From assembly GCA_003445035.1 (NCBI GenBank), contig DLVV01000097.1:1-17631 (forward strand): 17,631 bases of DNA, in the 5' to 3' direction. Origin of the DNA: Planctomycetaceae bacterium. GTDB taxonomy: Bacteria > Planctomycetota > Planctomycetia > Planctomycetales > Planctomycetaceae. Position numbers and translations under genes: made by a program. Shown here one piece after another: positions 1 through 7,067 of this stretch (positions are counted from its first letter, which is position 1; each line of letters starts with the position of its first letter). The notes under the pieces are model-generated. The model was not told the DNA's origin. It did not search any database and saw only the letters and a list, made by a program, of their open reading frames with translations.

Positions 1-948
1 CGTCGCGGTTTCACGCTGATCGAACTACTGGTGGTGATCGCGATCATCTCCATCCTGGTTTCCATGTTGCTGCCCGGTGTGCAGCAGGCTCGCGAGGCGG
101 CGCGTCGAACGCAGTGCAGGAGCCACCTGATGCAGATCGGTGTTGCGCTACAGAACTACGAGATGGCCCACCGGGTCCTGCCGCCGGGATCGATCAACGA
201 CACCGGCCCAATCGAGAATCGTCCCAAGGGGTACCACATGAGCTGGTTCGTGCAGTTGCTCCCTTTCATCGACGAAGGCAACATCCACCGGCACATTGAC
301 TTCCAGAAGAGCATCTACGCAAAGGCGAACGTCGAAGCACGGGCTCAGCCAATCCTACTGCTGAGATGTCCCTCCTCAACGCTCCCGCCGACGGTCACCG
401 CAGTGGCGGGCACTCCGAACGAAACCGACACCGAAAGCCCGTCGCCCGATGACGGTGCGGTAGTCGGCACAAGCAGTTTCGCAGGCGTCCACCATGATGG
501 TCAGACGAAGCCGGCCAAGCCGGACGCTCTCAAGATCTACAAGGACGGCCCCATCGACGCCGACCAGAACGGCGTCCTGTTCCTCAACAGCAGCATCACC
601 TATCAGCAGATCTCCGACGGGAGCGGACACACCCTCTTCGCCGGAGAAACTCAAAACATGGCCGGTGGAATGGGCTGGGCCTCGGGCACCAGCAGTACGC
701 TGAGAAACGGAGCCATCATGATCAACAAGACGTCGCCTCTTTTACCTGGCCGACTGGCTGTGCGCGGAGCGCAGACAGCCCCAGCGAAACCCTCGGCGGT
801 CGGCGGCTTCGGCAGCTTCCATCCCGGCGGCGCGAACTTCCTGTTCGGTGACACCTCGGTCCGCTACATCAACGACAGCGTCAACCCCACCGTCTACCGT
901 CGGCTGTGCAATCGCCACGACGGAGAACTGGGGACAGCCGATTACTAG
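1..948 (+). CDS. DUF1559 domain protein with prepilin-type N-terminus (5' end missing)
   Basis: The reading frame is open from base 1 and ends at TAG 946-948, so the true start lies upstream of the window. The visible fragment (315 residues) begins inside a type IV pilin-like N-terminus, with GFTLIELL at residues 3-10 followed by a hydrophobic helix and the QQAREAARR segment usual after it. The C-terminal part carries HPGGANFLFGD, close to the H-PGG-AN-LF-DGS signature of DUF1559, here with GDTS in place of DGS. Family knowledge: DUF1559 proteins are greatly expanded in Planctomycetota; they are thought to be processed by a prepilin peptidase and held at the cytoplasmic membrane or cell surface, and their role is unknown. 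Only a few residues should be missing, because the GFTLIE motif normally follows a short leader. The gene converges on the next one with a 9-nt gap and no terminator. Confidence 0.93.
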   Translation, partial: RRGFTLIELLVVIAIISILVSMLLPGVQQAREAARRTQCRSHLMQIGVALQNYEMAHRVLPPGSINDTGPIENRPKGYHMSWFVQLLPFIDEGNIHRHIDFQKSIYAKANVEARAQPILLLRCPSSTLPPTVTAVAGTPNETDTESPSPDDGAVVGTSSFAGVHHDGQTKPAKPDALKIYKDGPIDADQNGVLFLNSSITYQQISDGSGHTLFAGETQNMAGGMGWASGTSSTLRNGAIMINKTSPLLPGRLAVRGAQTAPAKPSAVGGFGSFHPGGANFLFGDTSVRYINDSVNPTVYRRLCNRHDGELGTADY

Positions 949-957
949 TCGACCGAT

Positions 958-2379
958 TCACTTCCGCCCGAAACAGTACACCGCGCTGTCGGTCCGAATG
1001 AACATCCGACCGTTGCGGACAACCGGAGTGGCCTGGATCCGCTCGCCGAAGTCGTGCGAGCCAATCACAGACCAGGTCTTGCCGGCCTTGATGATCGACA
1101 TCACTCCCGCCTCATTGCAGGCGAAAATCTTGCCGTCACCGGCCACCAGCGACGCGTAGTAGTTGCCCCGGCCGGGGATCCGCCCCCTGCGGGTCCGCTT
1201 GCCGGTCTTGGCGTCCAGGCTTGTCAGAATCCCACCGTTCTTGACCATGTAGAGCAGCCCCTTGTAGACGGCTGGGCTGGGCACCACCGGCAGGCCTTCT
1301 CGGGACAACCAGTCCACGTGGGACTTGGTCACGTCGCCACGCCCCCCGGGCCGCACCGCCATCGCCACGTTCTGGGCATTCTTGAACACCGCCGCGTGTT
1401 TATTCCACTCGACAGAGTTGAGTTCTCCGTCCTGGTCCAGGTCGATGCGGAAGAACCTGGCTGCCACCGGACTACCATTGGGCAACTCGGTCTTGGCGAT
1501 CTTCTTGTTCTTGTTCTTGTCCAGGTTCTTCAGGGCCTCGGGGAACGGCTCCATCGCAATCCGTTCCGTCAGGTCGCCACCGGGCGTCCACGACGCCATG
1601 TAGAGATGGTCGGCGGTTGTCACCGGCGTGGTATCGACGATCCGTGAAAGCCCATTGACCCACCACAGCGGCTTGCCGGTCTTGATCTCGTAGGCTGTCA
1701 TCTTCAGCGCCCCGGCCACCACCAACACGCGCTCCTTGGCGGTCTTCCACACGATCGGCGTCGAATAGCTCCGTGTCTGCCCTTGGCGACTGGTCTTCCA
1801 GACCGTTTTTCCGCTGGCCCGGTCGACGGCCACCAGGAAGCAATCGACATCGTGGTCCTCGCTGAGCACCAGCAGGTTGTCAACCAGTACCGGTGAACTG
1901 CTCGCCCCGAACTCGTCCTGGAACGGCCCCATCGGCTTTCGCCACTGTTCCTTGCCGTCCAGGTCATAACAGACCAGCCCGAAACTGCCGAAGAACACGT
2001 AGATTCGCTTGCCGTCACAGGCGGGGGTCGAGACGGCCGGACTGCCGGCCGAGTGAGTCTTCTCGACCCGCTGAGGCTTCAGCCCCGTCTTCCAACGCAG
2101 CTTGCCGGAGGCCCGATCCAGGGCCACGGTCGACAGTTCTTTCGCTTTCTTGTCCCAGGTTGTCAGCACCACCAGGTCACCGTGGACACAGGGGGTCGAG
2201 ATCCCCGGCGAAACCTCTTGACGCCACACCAACTGCTCCTTGGCACCGAATTGCTCGGGCAACGCAAAGTCGTCTCCGACAGCACCCTGGCTCCTGCGGA
2301 AGTACGAGGGCGCATCAGCGGCAAGAACCGAAGTGGCCAACTGGCAAAAGAGGGCAAGGACGATGAAGTGGCGGGTCAT
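958..2379 (-). CDS. Secreted PQQ-like beta-propeller protein with embedded EF-hand pair
   Basis: This 473-aa protein has an N-terminal signal peptide (hydrophobic residues 5-20, probable cleavage after A20). Repeated propeller blades follow, of the type 'VALDRASGKLRWKT', 'VAVDRASGKTVWKTS' and 'YEIKTGKPLWWV', which is the PQQ-binding-like/BamB-like blade pattern. Between two groups of blades, at residues 287-298 and 313-324, lie two EF-hand loops; the second (DLDQDGELNSVE) is canonical and the first (DKNKNKKIAKTE) is lysine-rich. The ATG at 2379 was chosen over the longer frame because a signal peptide starts there and GGAG lies about 8 nt upstream. Such proteins are common in Planctomycetota and are usually non-catalytic; PQQ binding should not be assumed. 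Calcium binding by the second loop is an inference. It is divergent from the dehydratase gene, with 110 nt between the starts. The substrate or partner is unknown. Confidence 0.9.
   Translation of the reverse strand: MTRHFIVLALFCQLATSVLAADAPSYFRRSQGAVGDDFALPEQFGAKEQLVWRQEVSPGISTPCVHGDLVVLTTWDKKAKELSTVALDRASGKLRWKTGLKPQRVEKTHSAGSPAVSTPACDGKRIYVFFGSFGLVCYDLDGKEQWRKPMGPFQDEFGASSSPVLVDNLLVLSEDHDVDCFLVAVDRASGKTVWKTSRQGQTRSYSTPIVWKTAKERVLVVAGALKMTAYEIKTGKPLWWVNGLSRIVDTTPVTTADHLYMASWTPGGDLTERIAMEPFPEALKNLDKNKNKKIAKTELPNGSPVAARFFRIDLDQDGELNSVEWNKHAAVFKNAQNVAMAVRPGGRGDVTKSHVDWLSREGLPVVPSPAVYKGLLYMVKNGGILTSLDAKTGKRTRRGRIPGRGNYYASLVAGDGKIFACNEAGVMSIIKAGKTWSVIGSHDFGERIQATPVVRNGRMFIRTDSAVYCFGRK
1502..1519 (+). 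repeat. Tandem hexamer TTCTTG x3 inside the EF-hand loop
   Basis: Three exact tandem copies of TTCTTG lie at 1502, 1508 and 1514. Read on the minus strand they encode alternating Lys and Asn, producing the KNKNK core of the first EF-hand loop of the propeller protein. The hexamer keeps the reading frame, so slippage would change loop length by two residues at a time. Confidence 0.75.
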
Positions 2380-2489
2380 CTTCGAGTCTCCGGAGGGCCG
2401 TAATGGATCGCCGGACAGGATACTCGAATCGTCGCACGGTCGCGACAAACCCGGTAGGGTGTCCCACCCCGACACCACGGAGCAATCGC

Positions 2490-3743
2490 ATGCCCGATCA
2501 CTCGCCGTTGATTACCGGCGTCGATGTCGTCGTCACCAACCCGATGCAGGCGCCGCTGGGGAACTTCGTCCTCGTCCGGGTGACGACCGACCAGGACGGA
2601 CTCCACGGCTGGGGCGACGCCACCTGCTCGGGCAGTGAACTGGCCGTCGTGACGATGATCGAAGAACACATCGCCCCGGCGTTGATCGGGCAACCCGCCG
2701 GACGCATCGAACACCTCTGGCACACGATCTACCACCTGCCGTACTACCGCTCCGGCTCGGTGCATCTCTCGGCCGTCAGCGGAATCGACATGGCGCTCTG
2801 GGACATCAAGGGCAAGCAGGCGGGACTTCCCGTCTGCGAGTTGCTCGGGGGCCGGGTGCGAGATCGGATGCTGACCTACCGCTCGGTCTCCGGCAGCACA
2901 TTTGACGAGGTGCTTGAACGGGTCCACCACCTGCAGCAGTTGGACTACCAGGTGATCAAGGTGCAGGTCGCCGTCCCGGAACTCGAATCCGGGTACGCTG
3001 TGCCGGCCAGCGACGCCCAGCAGGCAGCCACCGAAGAGGCCTTCGCCCGTGGGGTGCCCCCCGCCGAGACCTGGGAACCCGAACCCTATACCCAACTGAT
3101 CCCCAGGCTCTTCGAATTTCTGCGAGCCGAACTCGGAAACTCGGTTCAACTGATCCACGACGTCCATGAACGCGTCACGCCGTCACAGGGGCTCCGACTG
3201 GCCTGTGACCTGGCCCCGTTCAACCTGTTCTATCTCGAAGACCTGCTTCGCCCCGAACACCTCGACACCTTCCGCCTGGTCCGCAGCCAGTCGCCGGTTC
3301 CACTGGCGATGGGCGAGGTGTTCTGCAACCCGTGGGAAGGACAGGAACTGTGGTTCGAGCACCTGGTCGACTACGCCCGCCACGATCTGGCCCACGTTGG
3401 GGGCATCACCGCCGCCAGAAAAATCGCCGCGGTCTGCGAGGCCCGTGGAATCCTGACCGCCTGGCACGGTCCGGGAAACATCTCGCCGGTGACACACATG
3501 GCCAACGCGCACGTCAGCCTGTCGGTGCCCAACTTCGGAATCCAGGAATTCGACGCCAACTGGGATGAGCGGGTCGAGGAGGTATTTTCGACCGTGCCGG
3601 TCTACGCCGACGGCCATGTCACCGTCCCTCTCTCCACCGGCCTGGGCGTCGATGTCGACATCGACGCCGCCCGGAAACATCCCTACGTCCGCAGGATGCG
3701 ACCCACCGTTCGTCGAAGTGACGGGACACCATGGGCCTATTGA
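2490..3743 (+). CDS. Mannonate dehydratase/RspA-like enolase-superfamily enzyme
   Basis: This 417-aa protein has the enolase N-terminal cap (residues 7-125, with GIDMALWDIKGK at 98-109) and barrel domain. Putative Mg ligands are D224 (in HDVHE), E250 (in FYLED) and E276 (in MGEVF), with H226 and H326 (in AWHGPG) as further active-site residues. The spacings 224/250/276/326 equal those I recall for D-mannonate dehydratase (D210/E236/E262/H312). The candidate catalytic Tyr is Y169. The Arg paired with it in that family appears to be K157, and the usual Pro after E-D is Leu, so activity on D-mannonate is uncertain. The reaction class would be dehydration of a C6 (or similar) sugar acid to a 2-keto-3-deoxy acid in the cytoplasm. 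The start at 2490 has GGAG at 2479-2482; the frame could extend to 2403 but that region lacks family similarity. It converges on the FAH-fold gene, 28 nt away. Confidence 0.9.
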   Translation: MPDHSPLITGVDVVVTNPMQAPLGNFVLVRVTTDQDGLHGWGDATCSGSELAVVTMIEEHIAPALIGQPAGRIEHLWHTIYHLPYYRSGSVHLSAVSGIDMALWDIKGKQAGLPVCELLGGRVRDRMLTYRSVSGSTFDEVLERVHHLQQLDYQVIKVQVAVPELESGYAVPASDAQQAATEEAFARGVPPAETWEPEPYTQLIPRLFEFLRAELGNSVQLIHDVHERVTPSQGLRLACDLAPFNLFYLEDLLRPEHLDTFRLVRSQSPVPLAMGEVFCNPWEGQELWFEHLVDYARHDLAHVGGITAARKIAAVCEARGILTAWHGPGNISPVTHMANAHVSLSVPNFGIQEFDANWDERVEEVFSTVPVYADGHVTVPLSTGLGVDVDIDAARKHPYVRRMRPTVRRSDGTPWAY

Positions 3744-3771
3744 CCTCTCGCCCCCCGCCGCCTGGTGAGGG

Positions 3772-4770
3772 TTACTTCTCGGCCTTGACCTTGTTTCGAA
3801 GGACACCCACGCCCGAGAGTTCCACCTCAACAACATCACCGGGCTTCATCACGTCGGTCTTCCCCGGCGTGCCGGTGAAGATCAGGTCACCGGGCAGCAG
3901 TGTCACGCGCCGACTGAGAAAGCTGACCATCGAAGCCACGTCGTTGATGAAGTACTTGGTACTCTCGTCCTGGCGGACTTCGCCATTGAGGCGAAGCGTC
4001 AACTGCAGGTTGTCGTAATCCAGTCCGCTGGCGATCACCGGGCCACAGGGACCGAAAGTGTCCGAGGCCTTGGCACGCCACCACTGCACGTCATTGCGCT
4101 GCCAGACACGGGCACTCACGTCGTTGCCGCACGTCACACCCAGCACATGCTTCAGTGCGTTCTTCTTCGAAACGTTACGGGTCTTCTTGCCAATCACGAT
4201 GACCAACTCGGCCTCGTAGTGCACCATCTCGGCGTCCTTGGGAAGAATGATGGTCCCCCCATGCGGCAGCAGGCAACTGATGGTCTTGAAGAACGGCTGG
4301 GGAATCTGGAACTTCGGCGGAATCACTCCACTGCGACGAGTCTCCGACGTGGTCTCGGAGGTCGTTTCGGTCTTCCCGCTCTTGTTGTCCTGGGTGATCT
4401 TGGTGACCGTGGTGATTGTCGTGGTGGACTTGTCTTCGCCGCCCAGGTGGCTCTTGTAATTGCCGGCCATGGCAAAAACCTGAGTCGGACGCGAAGGGAC
4501 AAGCAGCTTGACGTCGTCCAGGTCAACCGTTTTGTTGGTCCGCTTCCACTTGCCGAAAAGGTCGCCGTCGATCCGGCGGATCTTCTTGCCCTCGAGGATC
4601 CCGTAGGACACGTCGCCATCGTCCTCGTAGCGTACGTACAGGGTCGCTTTGCCCGCCTTCTTCTTCTTCTCCTTCGCCGCAGCGGCATGACCGGCCGTCT
4701 CTCCCGGGGGAGTGACCAAACAGAGGGTCGTGGCAAGCAACAGTCCGAGCATCATCCGGCAAGAACTCAT
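3772..4770 (-). CDS. Fumarylacetoacetate hydrolase family protein with apparent signal peptide
   Basis: This protein has 332 aa. Residues 180-330 show the FAH fold: HYEAELVIVIGK (184-195; probable metal ligands E186 and E188), GNDVSARVWQ (215-224; D217), K234 before DTFGPCGP, and TGTPGKT at 299-305 near the C-terminus. Family members are normally cytoplasmic metal-dependent C-C hydrolases, isomerases or decarboxylases of diketo acids. Unusually, residues 1-30 form a hydrophobic leader (LGLLLATTLCLVT) followed by a KEKKKK stretch, suggesting export or membrane anchoring. A Thr/Ser/Lys-rich segment (residues about 110-148) interrupts the region between the NYKSH motif and the PQPFFK motif, where relatives have a short link. 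The ATG at 4770 has CGGAG about 9 nt upstream; the open frame runs to 4917 but no leader-like sequence precedes it. The substrate is unknown; nearby dehydratase and aldolase genes suggest keto-acid chemistry. Confidence 0.9.
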   Translation of the reverse strand: MSSCRMMLGLLLATTLCLVTPPGETAGHAAAAKEKKKKAGKATLYVRYEDDGDVSYGILEGKKIRRIDGDLFGKWKRTNKTVDLDDVKLLVPSRPTQVFAMAGNYKSHLGGEDKSTTTITTVTKITQDNKSGKTETTSETTSETRRSGVIPPKFQIPQPFFKTISCLLPHGGTIILPKDAEMVHYEAELVIVIGKKTRNVSKKNALKHVLGVTCGNDVSARVWQRNDVQWWRAKASDTFGPCGPVIASGLDYDNLQLTLRLNGEVRQDESTKYFINDVASMVSFLSRRVTLLPGDLIFTGTPGKTDVMKPGDVVEVELSGVGVLRNKVKAEK

Positions 4771-4817
4771 CGTGATGTCTCCGAGGTGAAACAGCGGCTG
4801 GAAAGAGAAGCGTCGGC

Positions 4818-4847
4818 ATCCTAAACCTGTAGCAACCACGCGAGCAA
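4818..4847 (-). promoter_or_regulatory. Possible promoter for the FAH-fold gene
   Basis: On the minus strand TTGCTC (4847-4842) and TAGGAT (4823-4818) are separated by 18 nt, resembling -35/-10 elements about 48 nt upstream of the ATG at 4770. Both boxes deviate from consensus, and planctomycete promoters are poorly defined, so this is tentative. Confidence 0.3.
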
Positions 4848-4864
4848 CCGTCGCGGCCGACGAG

Positions 4865-4895
4865 TTGGCCCATCGCGATACCGTCGGGATAGAAT
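4865..4895 (+). promoter_or_regulatory. Possible promoter for the HpcH/HpaI aldolase gene
   Basis: TTGGCC (4865-4870) and TAGAAT (4890-4895) lie 19 nt apart and about 50 nt upstream of the ATG at 4947. The spacer is long, so only the -10-like box deserves weight. It would be divergent from the FAH-gene promoter in the same 176-nt gap. Confidence 0.3.
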
Positions 4896-4946
4896 ACCGC
4901 GACCAGCAATCCGCCACACCCGGACCCTTCTCCCGGAGACAGACTC

Positions 4947-5660
4947 ATGCCACGTACCAACCGGGTCAAACAGGCCATCGCCGACGGACGCATCGCCACC
5001 GGCTTCTCGCTCTGTTTCCCCTCACCACATATCGTCGAAGTCCTCGGGCGGCTCGATTTCGACTTCGTCTGGCTGGACGGAGAACATGGGCCCTTTGACC
5101 TGGCCACGATCGAAGAACACTGCCGCATCGCCGAACTGAATGGCATCACCCCGATCGCGAGAGTGCCTGACATCCAGTCCTCGACGATCCTGAGATATCT
5201 CGACCGCGGCATCCAGGGCATCCTCGGGCCGCACATCGCCTGCCGGGCCGATGCCGAACAACTGGTCCGTGCCTGCTACTTCGGACCCCTGGGCGAAAGA
5301 TCCTTCGGAGGCAATCGTGGCTGTGATTACGACCACGAACTGGGAGACAAGGTTCAGTGGTACCGTGAGACCAACGAGAACACGTTGGTGGGTGCACTGC
5401 TCGAAGACGCCGGTGTCCTGGACAACCTCGACGAAATCCTGTCCGTCGACGGGATCGATTACTTCAGCGTCGGGCCCAACGACTTCGCACAGGGACTCGG
5501 GAAACCCGGCCAGGGCATGTCGCCGGACGTGCAGCAGGTGATCGAGGACGTCCACCAGCGAATCCGGGCCGCCGGACAGAAGGTGGGTAATGACGTCACC
5601 CGACGGCTGGACGTCAAGAATTCCCTCCTGGCAGTCGGCAGCGATTTTCTCGATGGTTGA
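4947..5660 (+). CDS. HpcH/HpaI (citrate lyase beta-like) family aldolase
   Basis: This 237-aa protein is a class II pyruvate-type aldolase of the HpcH/HpaI family, which cleaves 2-keto-3-deoxy or 4-hydroxy-2-keto acids to pyruvate plus an aldehyde in the cytoplasm. Visible signatures are WLDGEHGPFD (42-51; catalytic His47), ARVP (71-74; Arg72), a substrate-loop region FGGNRGCDYDHEL (120-132), metal ligand candidate E153 in ALLED, and VGPNDFAQGLG (175-185; D179), which matches the family's GPND motif. GGAG at 4935-4938 is about 8 nt upstream of the ATG. The protein ends soon after AVGSDF and is some 10-20 residues shorter at the C-terminus than the usual 250-265 aa. It sits near a dehydratase that could make its substrate and a FAH-fold gene, but no operon joins them. 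The precise substrate cannot be read from sequence. Confidence 0.92.
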   Translation: MPRTNRVKQAIADGRIATGFSLCFPSPHIVEVLGRLDFDFVWLDGEHGPFDLATIEEHCRIAELNGITPIARVPDIQSSTILRYLDRGIQGILGPHIACRADAEQLVRACYFGPLGERSFGGNRGCDYDHELGDKVQWYRETNENTLVGALLEDAGVLDNLDEILSVDGIDYFSVGPNDFAQGLGKPGQGMSPDVQQVIEDVHQRIRAAGQKVGNDVTRRLDVKNSLLAVGSDFLDG

Positions 5661-5697
5661 CCCCTTCACGCCCCCGATCCCTGTTCTGCTGTGGCCC

Positions 5698-5713
5698 AAC
5701 TGTTGATACAGTT
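5698..5713. repeat. Small hairpin AACTGT-TGAT-ACAGTT
   Basis: A perfect 6-bp inverted repeat with a 4-nt loop lies 38 nt after the aldolase stop codon. No T-tract follows, so it is at best a weak 3'-end processing or pausing structure rather than a standard terminator. Confidence 0.45.
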
Positions 5714-5790
5714 CCCGCGCGTCCGGCCAACCGGCCGTCGAGGAACAGGCCATAGGCACGAATCCGCTTCAGCGAGCTATCGCCGTGGTC

Positions 5791-5829
5791 GGCCTGCCGA
5801 CCTGGAACAGCGAAGTGGCCCGGCAGGCC
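5791..5829. repeat. 9-bp inverted repeat (GGCCTGCCG / CGGCAGGCC)
   Basis: Perfect 9-bp arms at 5791-5799 and 5821-5829 flank a 21-nt loop. With a one-base bulge the pairing can extend by about three more pairs (TCG/CGA). No T-run follows on either side. It may be an RNA hairpin in the tail of the aldolase transcript or a remnant; the function is unknown. Confidence 0.5.
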
Positions 5830-6002
5830 TCGATTGATCGGTGACGGACCCGTTCGACTGATAGAACACCAGGTCGCCCAAGGCCGCTGCGTGGTCCTGG
5901 ATCAACGCCACGAAGTGACCGAAGGTCAGCAACCAACGAGATCGACATCGCTGCAGAGGTCGTCCCGCCGGTGGACCAGATGGAGCTGAATTCCCGGCGG
6001 AG

Positions 6003-6046
6003 AAACCTTTCTGTAACTCACTTCACAGTAAACCTTTGCGTCACCA
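6003..6046 (+). promoter_or_regulatory. Direct repeats AAACCTTT-NN-GTNAC upstream of the sigma operon
   Basis: AAACCTTT occurs at 6003-6010 and again at 6030-6037, a 27-nt period, each followed two bases later by GTAAC or GTCAC. The pair lies 122-156 nt upstream of the sigma-factor start at 6159. Spacing and position suit an operator or an alternative-sigma promoter for an autoregulated ECF operon. That role is inferred; only the repetition is seen. Confidence 0.4.
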
Positions 6047-6145
6047 TCGGCCTTTTTTCTTCCGGAATCGTGTGACGCGACTCCGGCCGTCGGCAACACA
6101 GAATCAACTCCCGGTTCGAAGTGTTGGTCCGAGTTGGACCCGGTC

Positions 6146-6151
6146 GAGGTG
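6146..6151 (+). promoter_or_regulatory. Ribosome binding site GAGGTG deciding the GTG start
   Basis: GAGGTG at 6146-6151 is 7 nt before GTG 6159. The competing in-frame TTG at 6171 has no comparable site, so 6159 is preferred as the sigma-factor start. Confidence 0.6.
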
Positions 6152-6158
6152 ATCCTGT

Positions 6159-6719
6159 GTGGTTGGAACGTTGTCCGAGACACGTCAAAGCGACGAGCAG
6201 CTTGCCTTCGAGGCGGCTCGTGAAGGGTCAGATGGACCGGCCTTCACCGAGCTGGTGGCTCGCTTTCGCGAACGTGTCTGGCGGATCTGCTACCGGATCA
6301 TGGGCCATTCCGAAGACGCGGCCGACGCCGCCCAGGATGTCCTGGTGCGGATGTTCCTTCAACGAGGCCGTTTCCAGGGACGTTCCCGTTACTCGACCTG
6401 GGTCCACGGGATCACGGTCCGAACCTGTTTGTCACTGCGGCGGAGCCGCGGTCGACGGCATCGCCGCGTGTCGGTGCTGCCGGAATTCGATCTCGACACG
6501 GCCGGGCATGGCACCGGCGACCAAGAGCCGTCTCAACGGCTCGACCTCGACCGGATGCTCGAGTCACTTACCGACGAAGATCGGGCCATGGTGATGATGA
6601 AGTACGCCGAGGGACACAGTTACGAGGAGCTCAGCGAGATCTTCGGGCTCACCGAAAGTGCCTGCAAAATGCGAGTCAGTCGAGCGGTCGGTCGTCTGCG
6701 AGAGAAATACACACGATGA
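6159..6719 (+). CDS. ECF-type RNA polymerase sigma factor
   Basis: This 186-aa protein has a sigma-70 region 2 at about residues 27-95 (FTELVARFRERVWRICYRIM, then DAADAAQDVLVRMF, and the YSTWVHGI segment that ECF factors use for core and -10 contact). A linker of about 40 residues leads to region 4 at about 128-184, where SYEELSEIFGLTESACKMRV is the helix-turn-helix for -35 recognition. It redirects RNA polymerase to a small regulon. The start codon is GTG with a good ribosome site. The stop overlaps the next start in ATGA, so it is translationally coupled to the 89-aa membrane protein, the position normally held by an anti-sigma factor. Two direct repeats upstream may be its own control region. 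The inducing signal cannot be read from sequence. Confidence 0.95.
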   Translation: MVGTLSETRQSDEQLAFEAAREGSDGPAFTELVARFRERVWRICYRIMGHSEDAADAAQDVLVRMFLQRGRFQGRSRYSTWVHGITVRTCLSLRRSRGRRHRRVSVLPEFDLDTAGHGTGDQEPSQRLDLDRMLESLTDEDRAMVMMKYAEGHSYEELSEIFGLTESACKMRVSRAVGRLREKYTR

Positions 6720-6985
6720 CAACCAGCGATTCCAGCGACTGGGACTTCGAGGGCGAATTAGCGCACCTCCTGCTGGTGACCGAAGTGCCACCGGTACCCG
6801 AGGAGCTGGACACAACCGTCCATCTCCGACTCAACCGGGCTCTGCTCATCAGTCACTGGATCACGTTCCTCACGGCGGTCATCCCACTGGTGCTCACCAC
6901 CATGATCAACCCGATAGGCCACCTGCTGATTCAGACATTTTCCGGTCGACCCCGCCGATCGACCGGCTCGAATGAGGATTCCTGA
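6716..6985 (+). CDS. Small membrane protein coupled to ECF sigma factor (candidate anti-sigma)
   Basis: This 89-aa protein starts in the ATGA overlap with the sigma-factor stop. The N-terminal 40 residues are acidic and soluble-looking (DWDFEGEL, then VPPVPEELD and HLRLNR at 36-41). A hydrophobic stretch at about 43-75 could form one or two membrane helices, and the tail is short and polar. I see no zinc-binding ZAS motif (H-x3-C-x2-C), so it is not a classical zinc anti-sigma. Its place, coupling and layout (cytosolic N-terminus plus membrane segment) suggest control of the sigma factor; this is inference. Similar short proteins with a P-V-P-E-x-L-D / H-x-R-L-N-R pattern after planctomycete ECF genes are familiar to me, but I cannot confirm that here. 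Confidence 0.8.
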   Translation: MTTSDSSDWDFEGELAHLLLVTEVPPVPEELDTTVHLRLNRALLISHWITFLTAVIPLVLTTMINPIGHLLIQTFSGRPRRSTGSNEDS

Positions 6986-7067
6986 AACAAGACCCTTTCC
7001 GTGCGGACTGTGCCCGAAGGATCGCCCCGGCGAGAAGGCGCTGCCCGCACATCACGAGGAGAACGAG

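Larger units (their letters stand above)
5661..6158. other. 498-nt stretch without a convincing gene
   Basis: No frame here has a start, ribosome site and family signature together. It holds two hairpins (5698-5713 and 5791-5829) and a pair of direct repeats (6003-6046). On the minus strand, roughly 5935-5783, one frame reads WLLTFGHFVALIQDHAAALG and onward with strongly G/C third positions, then stops; it could be a relic of a lost gene or chance. The 85-codon minus-strand frame at 5926-6183 has no recognisable features and overlaps the sigma-factor start. Confidence 0.6.

Noticed and set aside
2376..3167. 263-codon minus-strand frame opposite the dehydratase
   Set aside because: Shadow of a gene with complete catalytic motifs on the plus strand.
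5022..5759. 245-codon minus-strand frame opposite the aldolase
   Set aside because: Shadow frame: the plus strand has clear HpcH/HpaI motifs, and the minus product has no signature.
5926..6183. 85-codon minus-strand frame in the long gap
   Set aside because: No ribosome site or family likeness, and it overlaps the sigma-factor start and the repeated leader boxes.
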